Source: JANPII01 sp031424915 (GTDB lineage Bacteria > Pseudomonadota > Alphaproteobacteria > Rickettsiales > Midichloriaceae). From it: a stretch of DNA of 6,061 nt. The stretch is from positions 1 through 6,061 of the forward strand of contig JANPII010000110.1 of assembly GCA_031424915.1 (NCBI GenBank), given 5' to 3'. Position numbers and translations under genes: made by a program. The notes below the pieces were generated by a model. The model searched no databases. It saw only the letters and a list, made by a program, of their open reading frames with translations, and was not told where the DNA came from. Positions 1-6,061 of the stretch are shown here, piece by piece (positions within the stretch are counted from its first letter, which is position 1; each line of letters begins with the position of its first letter).

Positions 1-12
1 CATTTATTTTCC
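1..12 (-). promoter_or_regulatory. Possible ribosome binding site and ATG of a further minus-strand gene
   Basis: Read on the minus strand, the left edge is GGAAAATAAATG, with the ATG at 3-1 and GGA (12-10) six bases before it. This is an acceptable but weak start signal. If real, another gene continues to the left of the window. Only the start codon is visible, so there is no coding evidence. The palindrome at 11-20 would overlap its ribosome binding site. Confidence 0.2.
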
Positions 13-20
13 AAGCTTGG
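11..20. repeat. Perfect 10-bp palindrome CCAAGCTTGG
   Basis: CCAAGCTTGG equals its own reverse complement. It has no spacer, so it would not form a normal RNA hairpin but could be a dimeric protein site. It lies in the non-coding stretch after the long inverted repeat, directly before a possible minus-strand start codon at 3-1. A ten-base palindrome can arise by chance, so significance is doubtful. Confidence 0.3.
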
Positions 21-77
21 TAGGCCTGCGTACTATCAATGGCATCAACTTAAGGGGTACTACTTTGTTTAGTTTCG

Positions 78-124
78 CTGCAAAGTGTTTGACACGCATG
101 CCGCGTGTCATAAACACTTTGCAG
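78..124. repeat. Long imperfect inverted repeat (20-bp stem, 5-base loop)
   Basis: The left arm is CTGCAAAGTGTTT (78-90) plus GACACGC (91-97). The right arm is GCGTGTC (103-109), an unpaired AT (110-111), then AAACACTTTGCAG (112-124). All 20 base pairs are Watson-Crick; the only defect is the two-base bulge. The loop is ATGCC (98-102). It begins 36 bases past the glycosyltransferase stop codon. No T-run follows on either strand (CGAAAC on the minus side, ACCCTC on the plus side), so it lacks the tail of a classical Rho-independent terminator. It may be a 3'-end stabilising hairpin, a U-tract-less terminator, or one copy of a dispersed palindromic element. The structure is directly visible; the function is inferred. 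Confidence 0.85.
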
Positions 125-138
125 ACCCTCACACCACT

Positions 139-150
139 AGCGTGAACGCT
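139..150. repeat. Short perfect hairpin just after the glycosyltransferase stop
   Basis: AGCGT (139-143) and ACGCT (146-150) are perfect reverse complements around a two-base GA spacer. The element begins ten bases past the TAA of the glycosyltransferase gene, between that gene and the long inverted repeat at 78-124. A two-base loop is too tight for a full RNA stem, so at most four pairs would form in RNA. It may be chance, a protein-binding dyad, or part of a tandem 3'-end structure. Confidence 0.35.
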
Positions 151-160
151 TACGATAAAT

Positions 161-1243
161 TTATACCGAGTTTATTAACTTTTCCCACTGATTTGTAATA
201 TTCTCCACACTGTACCGCTTCACTACAAGCCTAGCATTGCTACCAAGTCTAGCACGCAGTTTAGGGTCTTGCATTAATTGCTCTAAGTTTGCTGCTGATG
301 CCTCTTCATCATCGCGTTGTACAATTAGTCCATCTTCATTGTGTGTGATAAGAGTATGTAGTGCTGCTCCATACTCAGTAACTAAGACAGGTAGACCCCA
401 AGCCATGGCTTCTAGTATCACATTGCCTATACCCTCTGAGCGTGAAGTAAACATAAAAATATCAGCACGCGCAAGTATGGTAGATGGGTCGGCCACTAAG
501 CCAGCCAACTCCACGCATTGCTCTATTTGTAATTCCTTAATTAAGGCTTCCAACCTAGGGCGTTCTGGCCCTTCTCCTACGATGATCAAGCGAGCATTGG
601 GATGGCGCAGGCGAGCAAACGCTCTGATTGTCATATCCATCCGTTTTAAAGAGATGAGGCGACCTACGCTGACTATTAACAGCTCAGAATTATTTTCTGT
701 TTTTGGCAATGATGGCACTGTAGGTATAGAATTGGCAATACTCACAATACGCTTTTGTAATCTTTTGGGATAAAAATCACGTGCTGAATCTGTAATGAGT
801 ACAAGGCGAGCGGCAAAGGGATAAAGAAGCCAACGCAAAGCGCTAATTACTGGGCCGATACCATAAGTTCTGGGATCATTACGTTCGGAAATAATCACAG
901 GAATATCTAGAGCTGCAGCAGCAATAATAGCGCGAATATTAATTGTCTCGGTAAAAGCAATGATGCGATCTGGCTTAATGTGTTTAAAGGTATGGCGTAA
1001 TTTAAATATGGACCTAAGCCCATCCCAAATTTTGCGCAGCCAGGAGGCATTAATTGTACACACCCTACCTAAAGAAATAATCTGTACTGCTGGATCTATA
1101 GGGAAAAAAGGTGGTTCTTTTGCATCGGCGTGAATAGCAATAAACACTTCATGACCACGCTGCGCTAAACTTCTGGATAGGATTGCAATACTTTTTTCTG
1201 CCCCACCGCATCTTAAATCAGTAAGGCAAAAAATTACTCTCAT
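161..1243 (-). CDS. GT4-family (GT-B fold) glycosyltransferase, AmsD/PglH-like group
   Basis: This is a 360-residue retaining glycosyltransferase that probably moves a sugar from a nucleotide-sugar donor to a lipid-linked or surface glycan acceptor at the cytosolic face of the inner membrane. The N-terminal acceptor-side domain begins with MRVIFCLTDLRCGGAEKS, where GGAEK (13-17) is the usual glycine-rich loop, and includes SERND (119-123), typical of the AmsD-like group. The C-terminal donor-binding domain starts near 186 with SVGRLISLKR (192-201), then IVGEGPERPRLE (221-232). The EX7E motif is complete: E270 in SRSE and E278 in NVILEAMAWGLPVL. There is no signal peptide or clear membrane helix, as usual for the family. 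The ATG is preceded by AGGGA ten bases upstream, which overlaps the mfd stop codon. Donor, acceptor and pathway (LPS, capsule or protein glycan) cannot be told from the sequence, and no other glycan gene lies in the window. Confidence 0.9.
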   Translation of the reverse strand: MRVIFCLTDLRCGGAEKSIAILSRSLAQRGHEVFIAIHADAKEPPFFPIDPAVQIISLGRVCTINASWLRKIWDGLRSIFKLRHTFKHIKPDRIIAFTETINIRAIIAAAALDIPVIISERNDPRTYGIGPVISALRWLLYPFAARLVLITDSARDFYPKRLQKRIVSIANSIPTVPSLPKTENNSELLIVSVGRLISLKRMDMTIRAFARLRHPNARLIIVGEGPERPRLEALIKELQIEQCVELAGLVADPSTILARADIFMFTSRSEGIGNVILEAMAWGLPVLVTEYGAALHTLITHNEDGLIVQRDDEEASAANLEQLMQDPKLRARLGSNARLVVKRYSVENITNQWEKLINSV

Positions 1244-1253
1244 ATTTCGATTA

Positions 1254-1258
1254 TCCCT
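1254..1258 (-). promoter_or_regulatory. Ribosome binding site of the glycosyltransferase gene, overlapping the mfd stop
   Basis: On the minus strand AGGGA sits ten bases before the ATG at 1243. Its first two bases are the last two of the mfd stop codon TAG (1259-1257). A ribosome finishing mfd would therefore be on the start signal of the glycosyltransferase, which supports one message and translational coupling. The spacing is slightly long for a Shine-Dalgarno site. The role is inferred from position and complementarity only. Confidence 0.55.
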
Positions 1259-4200
1259 ATAAACTATCTATAATCCACCTCAGATCATGTAAGAAGTGTT
1301 GATCATCTTGCCAAGTAGCAAGCATTACCAAGCGGCCCTCTGGCCGAAATTTAACTTTATCAGGGTGACGCTCAATTAACTGCATCACTGACTGGGCATC
1401 AACCTTAGCGTTAGATCGGAATGTTATGACCACTCCTTTTACGCCTCGCTCTATCTTAGCAATATATTTACATTTGGCAATTTGTTTTAGCTTCACTATG
1501 GTAATAAGTTGATTTAAAGAAGTTGGTAAAGGTGCACCAAAGCGATCTATAAGCTCTGTCGCAAGCTGCTCTAGCTCACTTTCTGTCTCGGTCCTTGCCA
1601 TCTGCCTATACATCGCCAGACGTACGCCTGAATCGCTAATATAATCTTCGGGAATTTGTGCAGCAAAGCCAATGTTAAGAACCGGACTCCAGTCATCTTC
1701 TTCCTGACTGGTTGTAGTATTGTTAGACATCTCTTTGATCGCGCTGTGTAACATATCTTGGTATAGTTCCATACCAACTTCGCGTATATTACCAGACTGC
1801 TCGTCTCCTAGCAGATTCCCAAAGCCTCGCATATCCATATCCTGGCTAGCTATAGAGAACCCCGACCCTAAAGTATCGCAAGCCGATAGTACTTCCAGTC
1901 GTTTAAGCCCAAGGGAAGTTATGTTTCGGCTGGCTATAAAATAAGCATAACCTTGAGATTTGCCTCGTCCTACTCGGCCTCTTATTTGATAGAGCTGAGG
2001 CAAACCAAAGTGGTCGGCACGGTCAACGATCATAGTGTTAGCCATTGGGATATCTAGCCCCGACTCAACTATCGCAGTACTAAGTAATAAGTCATACTTG
2101 CCGTCATAAAACTCGTTCATCACTTTATCAAGCTGCAAAGCAGTTAACCGTCCATGAGCTTTAGCTATTTTTACCTCTGGCGCTATTCCCTGTAATTGCT
2201 CTTCTATATCTTGCATATATGAAATTTGAGGAGTGACGTAGAAAATACGGCCTCCACGCATTCGTTCTTGCAAAATTGCCTCTCGTATTGTTACAGGATC
2301 GAACTGCGATAACACCATGGTGCGAATTGGCAAGCGGTCTATGGGGGGCGTGCCAATAAGGCTTAGTTCCTTCAATCCACTTAAAGACATATGCAGCGTA
2401 CGGGGTATTGGAGTTGCAGATAGGGTTAATACATGAGTATTGTGCTTAAGTTTCTTGAGAGCTTCTTTCTGCGCTACTCCAAAATGCTGCTCTTCATCTA
2501 TAATAATTAGCCCTAGTTTCTTAAAGATGAGTGATTTTTCCAGCAAGGCTTGTGTGCCTATTACAATATCCACACTGCCATTAGCTAGTCCCTGCTTAGT
2601 AGCTTTTGCTTCTTGAGTGCTAACAAACTTAGAAAGCTGCCTTACTCGCACAGGCAGGCCTGCAAAGCGTTGGGTAAAACTGCTATAATGTTGGCGAGCA
2701 AGTAGTGTAGTTGGGACAATCACTGCCACTTGTACAGATTCTGGCGCGGTAGCTGCAACACAAGCTGCACGCATAGCTACTTCGGTTTTACCAAATCCTA
2801 CATCACCACAGATAAGCCTATCGGTCGGTTTGCCTGATGCTAAGTCTCCAAGTACGTCCTCTATTGCATGCATTTGATCTTCGGTTTCCACATATGGAAA
2901 TTTTTCACAAAAAGCATCATATAGATCGGGCAATGCTTCAAGTATTATTGCCTCCTGAATCGCTCGTTTGGCTGCAACTTTTACTAACTCTGTTGCGGCT
3001 AGCTTCACTTTTTGCTTTAAGCGTGCCTTGCGGTTTTGCCAACTGCTGCTGCCAAGTTTATCTAGTTGAACAGTTCCACCTTCTGCATACTTGCTGACTA
3101 AGTCGAAATTCTCTACAGGCACATAAAGTGCATCATCATTTGCATAAACTATCTTGATAAAGTCTTTAGCCTTGTCGTGGATAACCAATGTTTCAAGCCC
3201 TATAAAGCGCCCAATACCATGTTCTATATGCACTACAATATCTCCTGGTTGTAGTGCCACTGCTTCAGATAAAAAGCGTTGATGAGGGCGTGGCCGTTTA
3301 GCAGTGCGGCTAAGACGCTCACCTAAGACATCTTGTTCACTAAACATTGCATATTGAGGGGTGGAAAAGCCATGCTCTACTGCAAAAAGAATAAGACAAA
3401 TTATACCTATAGGGGCATTCATAGCCTGTTCCCATGAATCGGCGCTATAGCTAGCTATTTCATGATTAGCCAAAATCCCCACTAACCGCTCGCGCGAACC
3501 TTCACTGAAGCAGGCGATTAATACCCTTTGTTGGTGGCCATAATGTTTTAGCACTTGAAATATTGAGGTTTGCTGCATCGTAGCCAGTTGTGTGAGGCTA
3601 GGGAGGGGCTTATAAGCAGCTTTTTGTGCAGCCCAAGGTGTAAACAGCACAGTAAGCCGAGTACTTAGTTGCTTTAAGAGCTCCTGCTCATCTATATACA
3701 GTGTATGTGGAGACAAGGCTGGATAAGGCGTGCTACTCGCAGTATCTATGCGTCGTTTGTAGTATTCTTCTATAAGCTGCCAACGTTTATGTAGCTTCTC
3801 CCATATTAGATGTTGGGTAACTATTAGAGTATCATTGGATATATAATCCAGGACGGTAGACATAGATTTATAAAACAATGGCAGGAGATTTTCTGCTCCT
3901 CCCGCCTTACGGCCTTCTAGAACCGCACTGCCAATTACTTGGTGGCCATGTCCAAATTGCTTTAGATAACCAGAGCGGAAGTGATCTAAATGTAGGTTAT
4001 CAAAAATCAGTTCACTTAGTGGATTTAGCACAATGCTTTCATGTGCAGTGGTACTACGCTGGTCTTCAGGATCGAACTGCTTTATTTGCTCTAAAATACT
4101 GCCAAAAAAATCTAAGCGTATGCCAAAATCAGGTGCAGGTATAAGATCAACTACACTGCCTCGTACGGCCAGTTCCCCAACATTGATTGCCATCGGCGAA

Positions 4201-4634
4201 CGCACATAACCATATTGGTATAAAGTCCGTAGTAGTGCGTCACGATCTACAGATTGTTTTTTTTGTAAAGCTAGAAAATGCGTCATCAACTCTTGAGGAG
4301 ATGGGGTTTTTTGCATGACCGCATTAATGGAGGTCAGGCATACTCCATCATTTTTATTATGCAAATGGTGTAAAGCCTGTACACGCGCGGCCATTGTTGC
4401 TTGTTTAGGGGAAATAACGTCATATGGCATAGAGTCCCAAGAGGGGAGGGTCCATACTTGCAAGTTAGGGATGACAAAGTGTAGATTAGCTATAGCTGCT
4501 GCTATAGCTGTTTCATCCTCAAGTATATATAAGATACGCGGGTATTCCTTTGTCAGCGCCGCAAGGGCTAGCGCATCTGTGCCTTCAAACGGTGTGTGGC
4601 GTATATCAGAGGTAATATTAGAATGAGTAGACAT
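1257..4634 (-). CDS. mfd: Transcription-repair coupling factor Mfd
   Basis: Mfd is a cytosolic ATP-dependent DNA translocase. It removes RNA polymerase stalled at lesions and recruits UvrA for nucleotide excision repair of the transcribed strand. The 1125 residues are close to full length (E. coli Mfd has 1148). The N-terminal UvrB-like region spans about 15-330 and includes LPSWDSMPYD (63-72) and GELAVRGSVVDL (153-164). The CarD-like RNA-polymerase-interacting domain is at about 462-520 (GDIVVHIEHGIGRF, then YVPVENFDLVSKY). The helicase motor follows: Walker A GDVGFGKT (610-617), Walker B box DEEQ (713-716), motif III SAT (739-741), and motif VI QIRGRVGR (883-890). The stretch MRGFGNLLGDEQSG (935-948) follows the motor. 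The TRCF C-terminal domain is at about 990-1090. No key motif is missing. The start ATG has a weak AGG five bases upstream. The gene follows the DUF2066-like gene after 64 bases and precedes the glycosyltransferase after 13. It is intact and in one frame. Confidence 0.97.
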   Translation of the reverse strand: MSTHSNITSDIRHTPFEGTDALALAALTKEYPRILYILEDETAIAAAIANLHFVIPNLQVWTLPSWDSMPYDVISPKQATMAARVQALHHLHNKNDGVCLTSINAVMQKTPSPQELMTHFLALQKKQSVDRDALLRTLYQYGYVRSPMAINVGELAVRGSVVDLIPAPDFGIRLDFFGSILEQIKQFDPEDQRSTTAHESIVLNPLSELIFDNLHLDHFRSGYLKQFGHGHQVIGSAVLEGRKAGGAENLLPLFYKSMSTVLDYISNDTLIVTQHLIWEKLHKRWQLIEEYYKRRIDTASSTPYPALSPHTLYIDEQELLKQLSTRLTVLFTPWAAQKAAYKPLPSLTQLATMQQTSIFQVLKHYGHQQRVLIACFSEGSRERLVGILANHEIASYSADSWEQAMNAPIGIICLILFAVEHGFSTPQYAMFSEQDVLGERLSRTAKRPRPHQRFLSEAVALQPGDIVVHIEHGIGRFIGLETLVIHDKAKDFIKIVYANDDALYVPVENFDLVSKYAEGGTVQLDKLGSSSWQNRKARLKQKVKLAATELVKVAAKRAIQEAIILEALPDLYDAFCEKFPYVETEDQMHAIEDVLGDLASGKPTDRLICGDVGFGKTEVAMRAACVAATAPESVQVAVIVPTTLLARQHYSSFTQRFAGLPVRVRQLSKFVSTQEAKATKQGLANGSVDIVIGTQALLEKSLIFKKLGLIIIDEEQHFGVAQKEALKKLKHNTHVLTLSATPIPRTLHMSLSGLKELSLIGTPPIDRLPIRTMVLSQFDPVTIREAILQERMRGGRIFYVTPQISYMQDIEEQLQGIAPEVKIAKAHGRLTALQLDKVMNEFYDGKYDLLLSTAIVESGLDIPMANTMIVDRADHFGLPQLYQIRGRVGRGKSQGYAYFIASRNITSLGLKRLEVLSACDTLGSGFSIASQDMDMRGFGNLLGDEQSGNIREVGMELYQDMLHSAIKEMSNNTTTSQEEDDWSPVLNIGFAAQIPEDYISDSGVRLAMYRQMARTETESELEQLATELIDRFGAPLPTSLNQLITIVKLKQIAKCKYIAKIERGVKGVVITFRSNAKVDAQSVMQLIERHPDKVKFRPEGRLVMLATWQDDQHFLHDLRWIIDSL

Positions 4635-4698
4635 GTCAACCTATGGCTTTCGTATGACTTACTAGCACATTTTTGTTGCTAAGTCTATATGTAGACGG
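4635..4698 (-). other. Intergenic gap between DUF2066-like gene and mfd, with a small hairpin
   Basis: These 64 bases form the largest gap in the gene cluster. Near the end of the DUF2066-like gene is an inverted repeat, GTCTA at 4683-4687 and TAGAC at 4692-4696, with a four-base TATG loop. No T-run follows it in the direction of transcription, so it is not a standard Rho-independent terminator. I see no convincing -35/-10 pair. A TTGACA-like match overlaps the mfd start codon itself and cannot serve as its promoter. A weak AGG (4640-4642) lies five bases before the mfd ATG and is the likely ribosome binding site. The gap is long enough for a separate mfd promoter, but none can be shown. Confidence 0.4.
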
Positions 4699-5508
4699 CT
4701 ACCACAAATGCTCTCCCTTAAGAGCGGAGTCCATTTTCATTACTATATCTAATACAGCTTTTTCATATAGCTCAGTTAAGGGTTGGTCATACTTTTGAGT
4801 ATAGGTAGCTTTTTTATTAATAGTTTTTGTAGGAGTCAATTGAGTATATTCTACACTGAGTAATTTGGCTGTATTAGAGGCCTTGACTATAACAACTTCA
4901 GTGCAGTAATAATGATTTAGAAGGCGAGAAAAATCCTCATAATAAAGGTTTGATTTGTTGGGTTCCCACATTACACGTAGGTCAGTCAGGTCCCCAAGCG
5001 GTAGAGCTAGACGCAATAATCCTAATGTCTCGGGTATAGAACTCCACGCTGAAAGCCAGAGGTTACTTTTTTCATCCTCGTCTTTTTTGCTTTCCATAAC
5101 CGGTATAAGTAAAGTGCGCGCACCCCATTTCTGTCCAAAGTGAATTCCATTTTTAATTAGCGCCATTTTAATAGCGCCAGGCTCAAGGTGGGCATCTATT
5201 AATGCATAGTATGAAAAAGAGGTGCGGCGTTCATTAAAGATTTCATATCCTGCGACCCATTCTTCGGAGGAGAAGGTTCGCATGACTTGTGGTATCTTAT
5301 GGTGTGCTGAAAGGGGAGTGAGCCTCGCTAATATCTGCTGTGCAGCAGTGCGGGAGCCAGCTTCTAAAGCATTATACCGGGCTTCCTCTGCCGAAGCAGA
5401 AGTGGCATCCACTACGATGTTGTACGCACTGAAAATATCAGGCTGTTGGGCATGTACTACAACAGAAAACATACTAAAGATTATCAATACTAAAGTTTGT
5501 AAGTGCAT
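4699..5508 (-). CDS. Secreted DUF2066-like protein, function unknown
   Basis: The protein has 269 residues from the chosen start. Residues 1-20 form a signal peptide: a short n-region (MHLQ), a hydrophobic core, then VHA before QQP, which fits signal peptidase I cleavage after residue 20. The N-terminal part of the mature protein (about 28-64, IVVDATSASAEEARYNAL through QQILARLT) resembles the start of DUF2066 domains, where an alanine-rich helix follows a short strand. Residues about 80-120 (EEWVAGYEIF, then SFSYYALIDAHLEPGAIKMAL) fit the next part of that fold. There is one Cys (202), no lipobox and no internal membrane segment. An in-frame ATG ten codons upstream (5538) would overlap the cytochrome by 29 bases and put charged and polar residues before the signal peptide. 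I prefer the ATG at 5508, one base after the cytochrome stop codon TAG, which suggests translational coupling. No biochemical role is established for the family. The family match is from recognition only. Confidence 0.72.
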   Translation of the reverse strand: MHLQTLVLIIFSMFSVVVHAQQPDIFSAYNIVVDATSASAEEARYNALEAGSRTAAQQILARLTPLSAHHKIPQVMRTFSSEEWVAGYEIFNERRTSFSYYALIDAHLEPGAIKMALIKNGIHFGQKWGARTLLIPVMESKKDEDEKSNLWLSAWSSIPETLGLLRLALPLGDLTDLRVMWEPNKSNLYYEDFSRLLNHYYCTEVVIVKASNTAKLLSVEYTQLTPTKTINKKATYTQKYDQPLTELYEKAVLDIVMKMDSALKGEHLW

Positions 5509-5509
5509 A

Positions 5510-6061
5510 CTATGGTAGTGGCTCGGGATTATCAGCATGTGCTCTGAGGAACGCTATTAGATCAGCACGCTCTTGGTCTTTTTTGAGGCCGGCAAATGCC
5601 ATTTTAGTGCCTGGCACAAATTTCTTTGGAGCATACAGATAACGATAAAGGTCCTCATATCCCCATGCTTTACCTTCGGCAGCACGTTGCTGCATAGCTG
5701 TAGAATAGGCAAAGCCCTCATGTGTTGCTGTTTTTGCGCCTATAATGCCCCATAAATTCGGGCCTACCTTATTGGCCCCCCCTTTTACATTTACATGGCA
5801 TACGGCACATTTTTTAAAAATCACCTCTCCTTTGCTGGCATCTGCTCCCGCCATAATTGCTTTCATATCAAGCAAAGCTGGCAGCTCGGTGCTTCCTGCT
5901 GATGCGCCTTCTGCATTTGACTCTACTATTTCAATTTGAAAGCCACGCTTTGCTACATAGGTGCGAGGGTTATATAACATATCGCCTAAGTTGGCACTCA
6001 TAATTATTGTAAATAAGCCGATAGCGAGCGCTAATACTACTTTATCAAACTCAAAATTATC
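5510..6061 (-). CDS. cycM: Membrane-anchored class I cytochrome c, CycM-like (5' end outside window)
   Basis: This is a monohaem c-type cytochrome that probably carries electrons from the cytochrome bc1 complex to a terminal oxidase on the periplasmic face of the inner membrane, the role known for CycM in Bradyrhizobium. Numbering from the internal Met at 6001, the haem site CAVCH is at residues 65-69 and the probable distal ligand is M134 in GTKMAF. The conserved GPNLWGIIG-type segment lies at 80-88. The frame stays open upstream of that Met to the window edge. The 20 extra codons read DNFEFDKVV followed by the hydrophobic run LALAIGLFTII, and this run continues into the Met. The Met is therefore inside the membrane anchor and is not the start; the true start lies just beyond 6061. 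At least 183 residues are visible, close to the usual CycM length. The stop codon is one base before the next gene. Family call is firm; the symbol and redox partners are inferred. Confidence 0.88.
   Translation of the reverse strand, partial: DNFEFDKVVLALAIGLFTIIMSANLGDMLYNPRTYVAKRGFQIEIVESNAEGASAGSTELPALLDMKAIMAGADASKGEVIFKKCAVCHVNVKGGANKVGPNLWGIIGAKTATHEGFAYSTAMQQRAAEGKAWGYEDLYRYLYAPKKFVPGTKMAFAGLKKDQERADLIAFLRAHADNPEPLP

Noticed and set aside
78..124. CRISPR repeat, integron attC site or tRNA as an explanation of the inverted repeat
   Set aside because: There is only one copy and no spacers, no integron core sites at the ends, and no cloverleaf or T-loop consensus.
237..773. 178-codon open frame on the plus strand
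   Set aside because: It lies wholly opposite the well-supported glycosyltransferase, has Ser- and Arg-rich low-quality composition, and shows no domain. It is an antisense shadow.
4489..4510. Tandem repeat of GCTATAGCTG, each copy itself containing the palindrome AGCTATAGCT or most of it
   Set aside because: It encodes the Ala/Ile stretch AIAAAIA in the N-terminal domain of Mfd. Short repeated Ala and Ile codons explain it without a separate element.
4315..4626. 103-codon open frame on the plus strand, and similar plus-strand frames at 2837-3097 and 3878-4144
   Set aside because: All lie opposite mfd, whose reading frame is intact and carries every family motif. None has recognisable motifs or a credible start.
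4632..4639. TTGACA-like -35 box at the mfd start
   Set aside because: It spans the mfd start codon, and any promoter using it would start inside mfd. I see no matching -10 box that would make it meaningful.
5222..5518. 98-codon plus-strand frame opposite the DUF2066-like gene
   Set aside because: It is opposite the signal-peptide-bearing gene, ends over the cytochrome junction, and has Cys-rich composition with no motif. It is a shadow frame.

Overview
The window carries four tightly packed genes, all on the minus strand, read from right to left: a membrane-anchored c-type cytochrome of the CycM kind (its first codons lie beyond the right edge), a secreted DUF2066-like protein of unknown function, the transcription-repair coupling factor Mfd, and a GT4-family glycosyltransferase. 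About 160 bases at the left end have no gene. They hold a strong imperfect inverted repeat with a 20-bp stem, a short hairpin and a 10-bp palindrome.

The organism is most likely an alphaproteobacterium. The cytochrome has the layout of the alphaproteobacterial CycM family: one N-terminal membrane anchor, a linker, then a class I haem domain with CXXCH and a distal Met. The Mfd helicase and RNA-polymerase-binding segments also read like alphaproteobacterial Mfd. The DNA looks AT-leaning and the proteins are rich in Ile and Lys, with many TTA and ATA codons. Together this points to a Rickettsiales- or Holosporales-like, possibly host-associated lineage. That placement is inference; no marker gene in the window fixes it.

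Layout: 5510-6061 cytochrome c (partial at its N-terminus); 4699-5508 DUF2066-like, starting one base after the cytochrome stop codon; a 64-base gap with a small hairpin; 1257-4634 mfd; a 13-base gap whose Shine-Dalgarno-like AGGGA overlaps the mfd stop codon; 161-1243 glycosyltransferase; 1-160 non-coding.

The spacing fits one transcription unit, or two units with a possible break in the 64-base gap. The products act in different places: periplasmic electron transfer, an exported protein of unknown role, cytosolic DNA repair, and cytosolic sugar transfer to an envelope glycan. I see no sign of one dedicated new system. The most notable unexplained element is the long hairpin after the glycosyltransferase gene.
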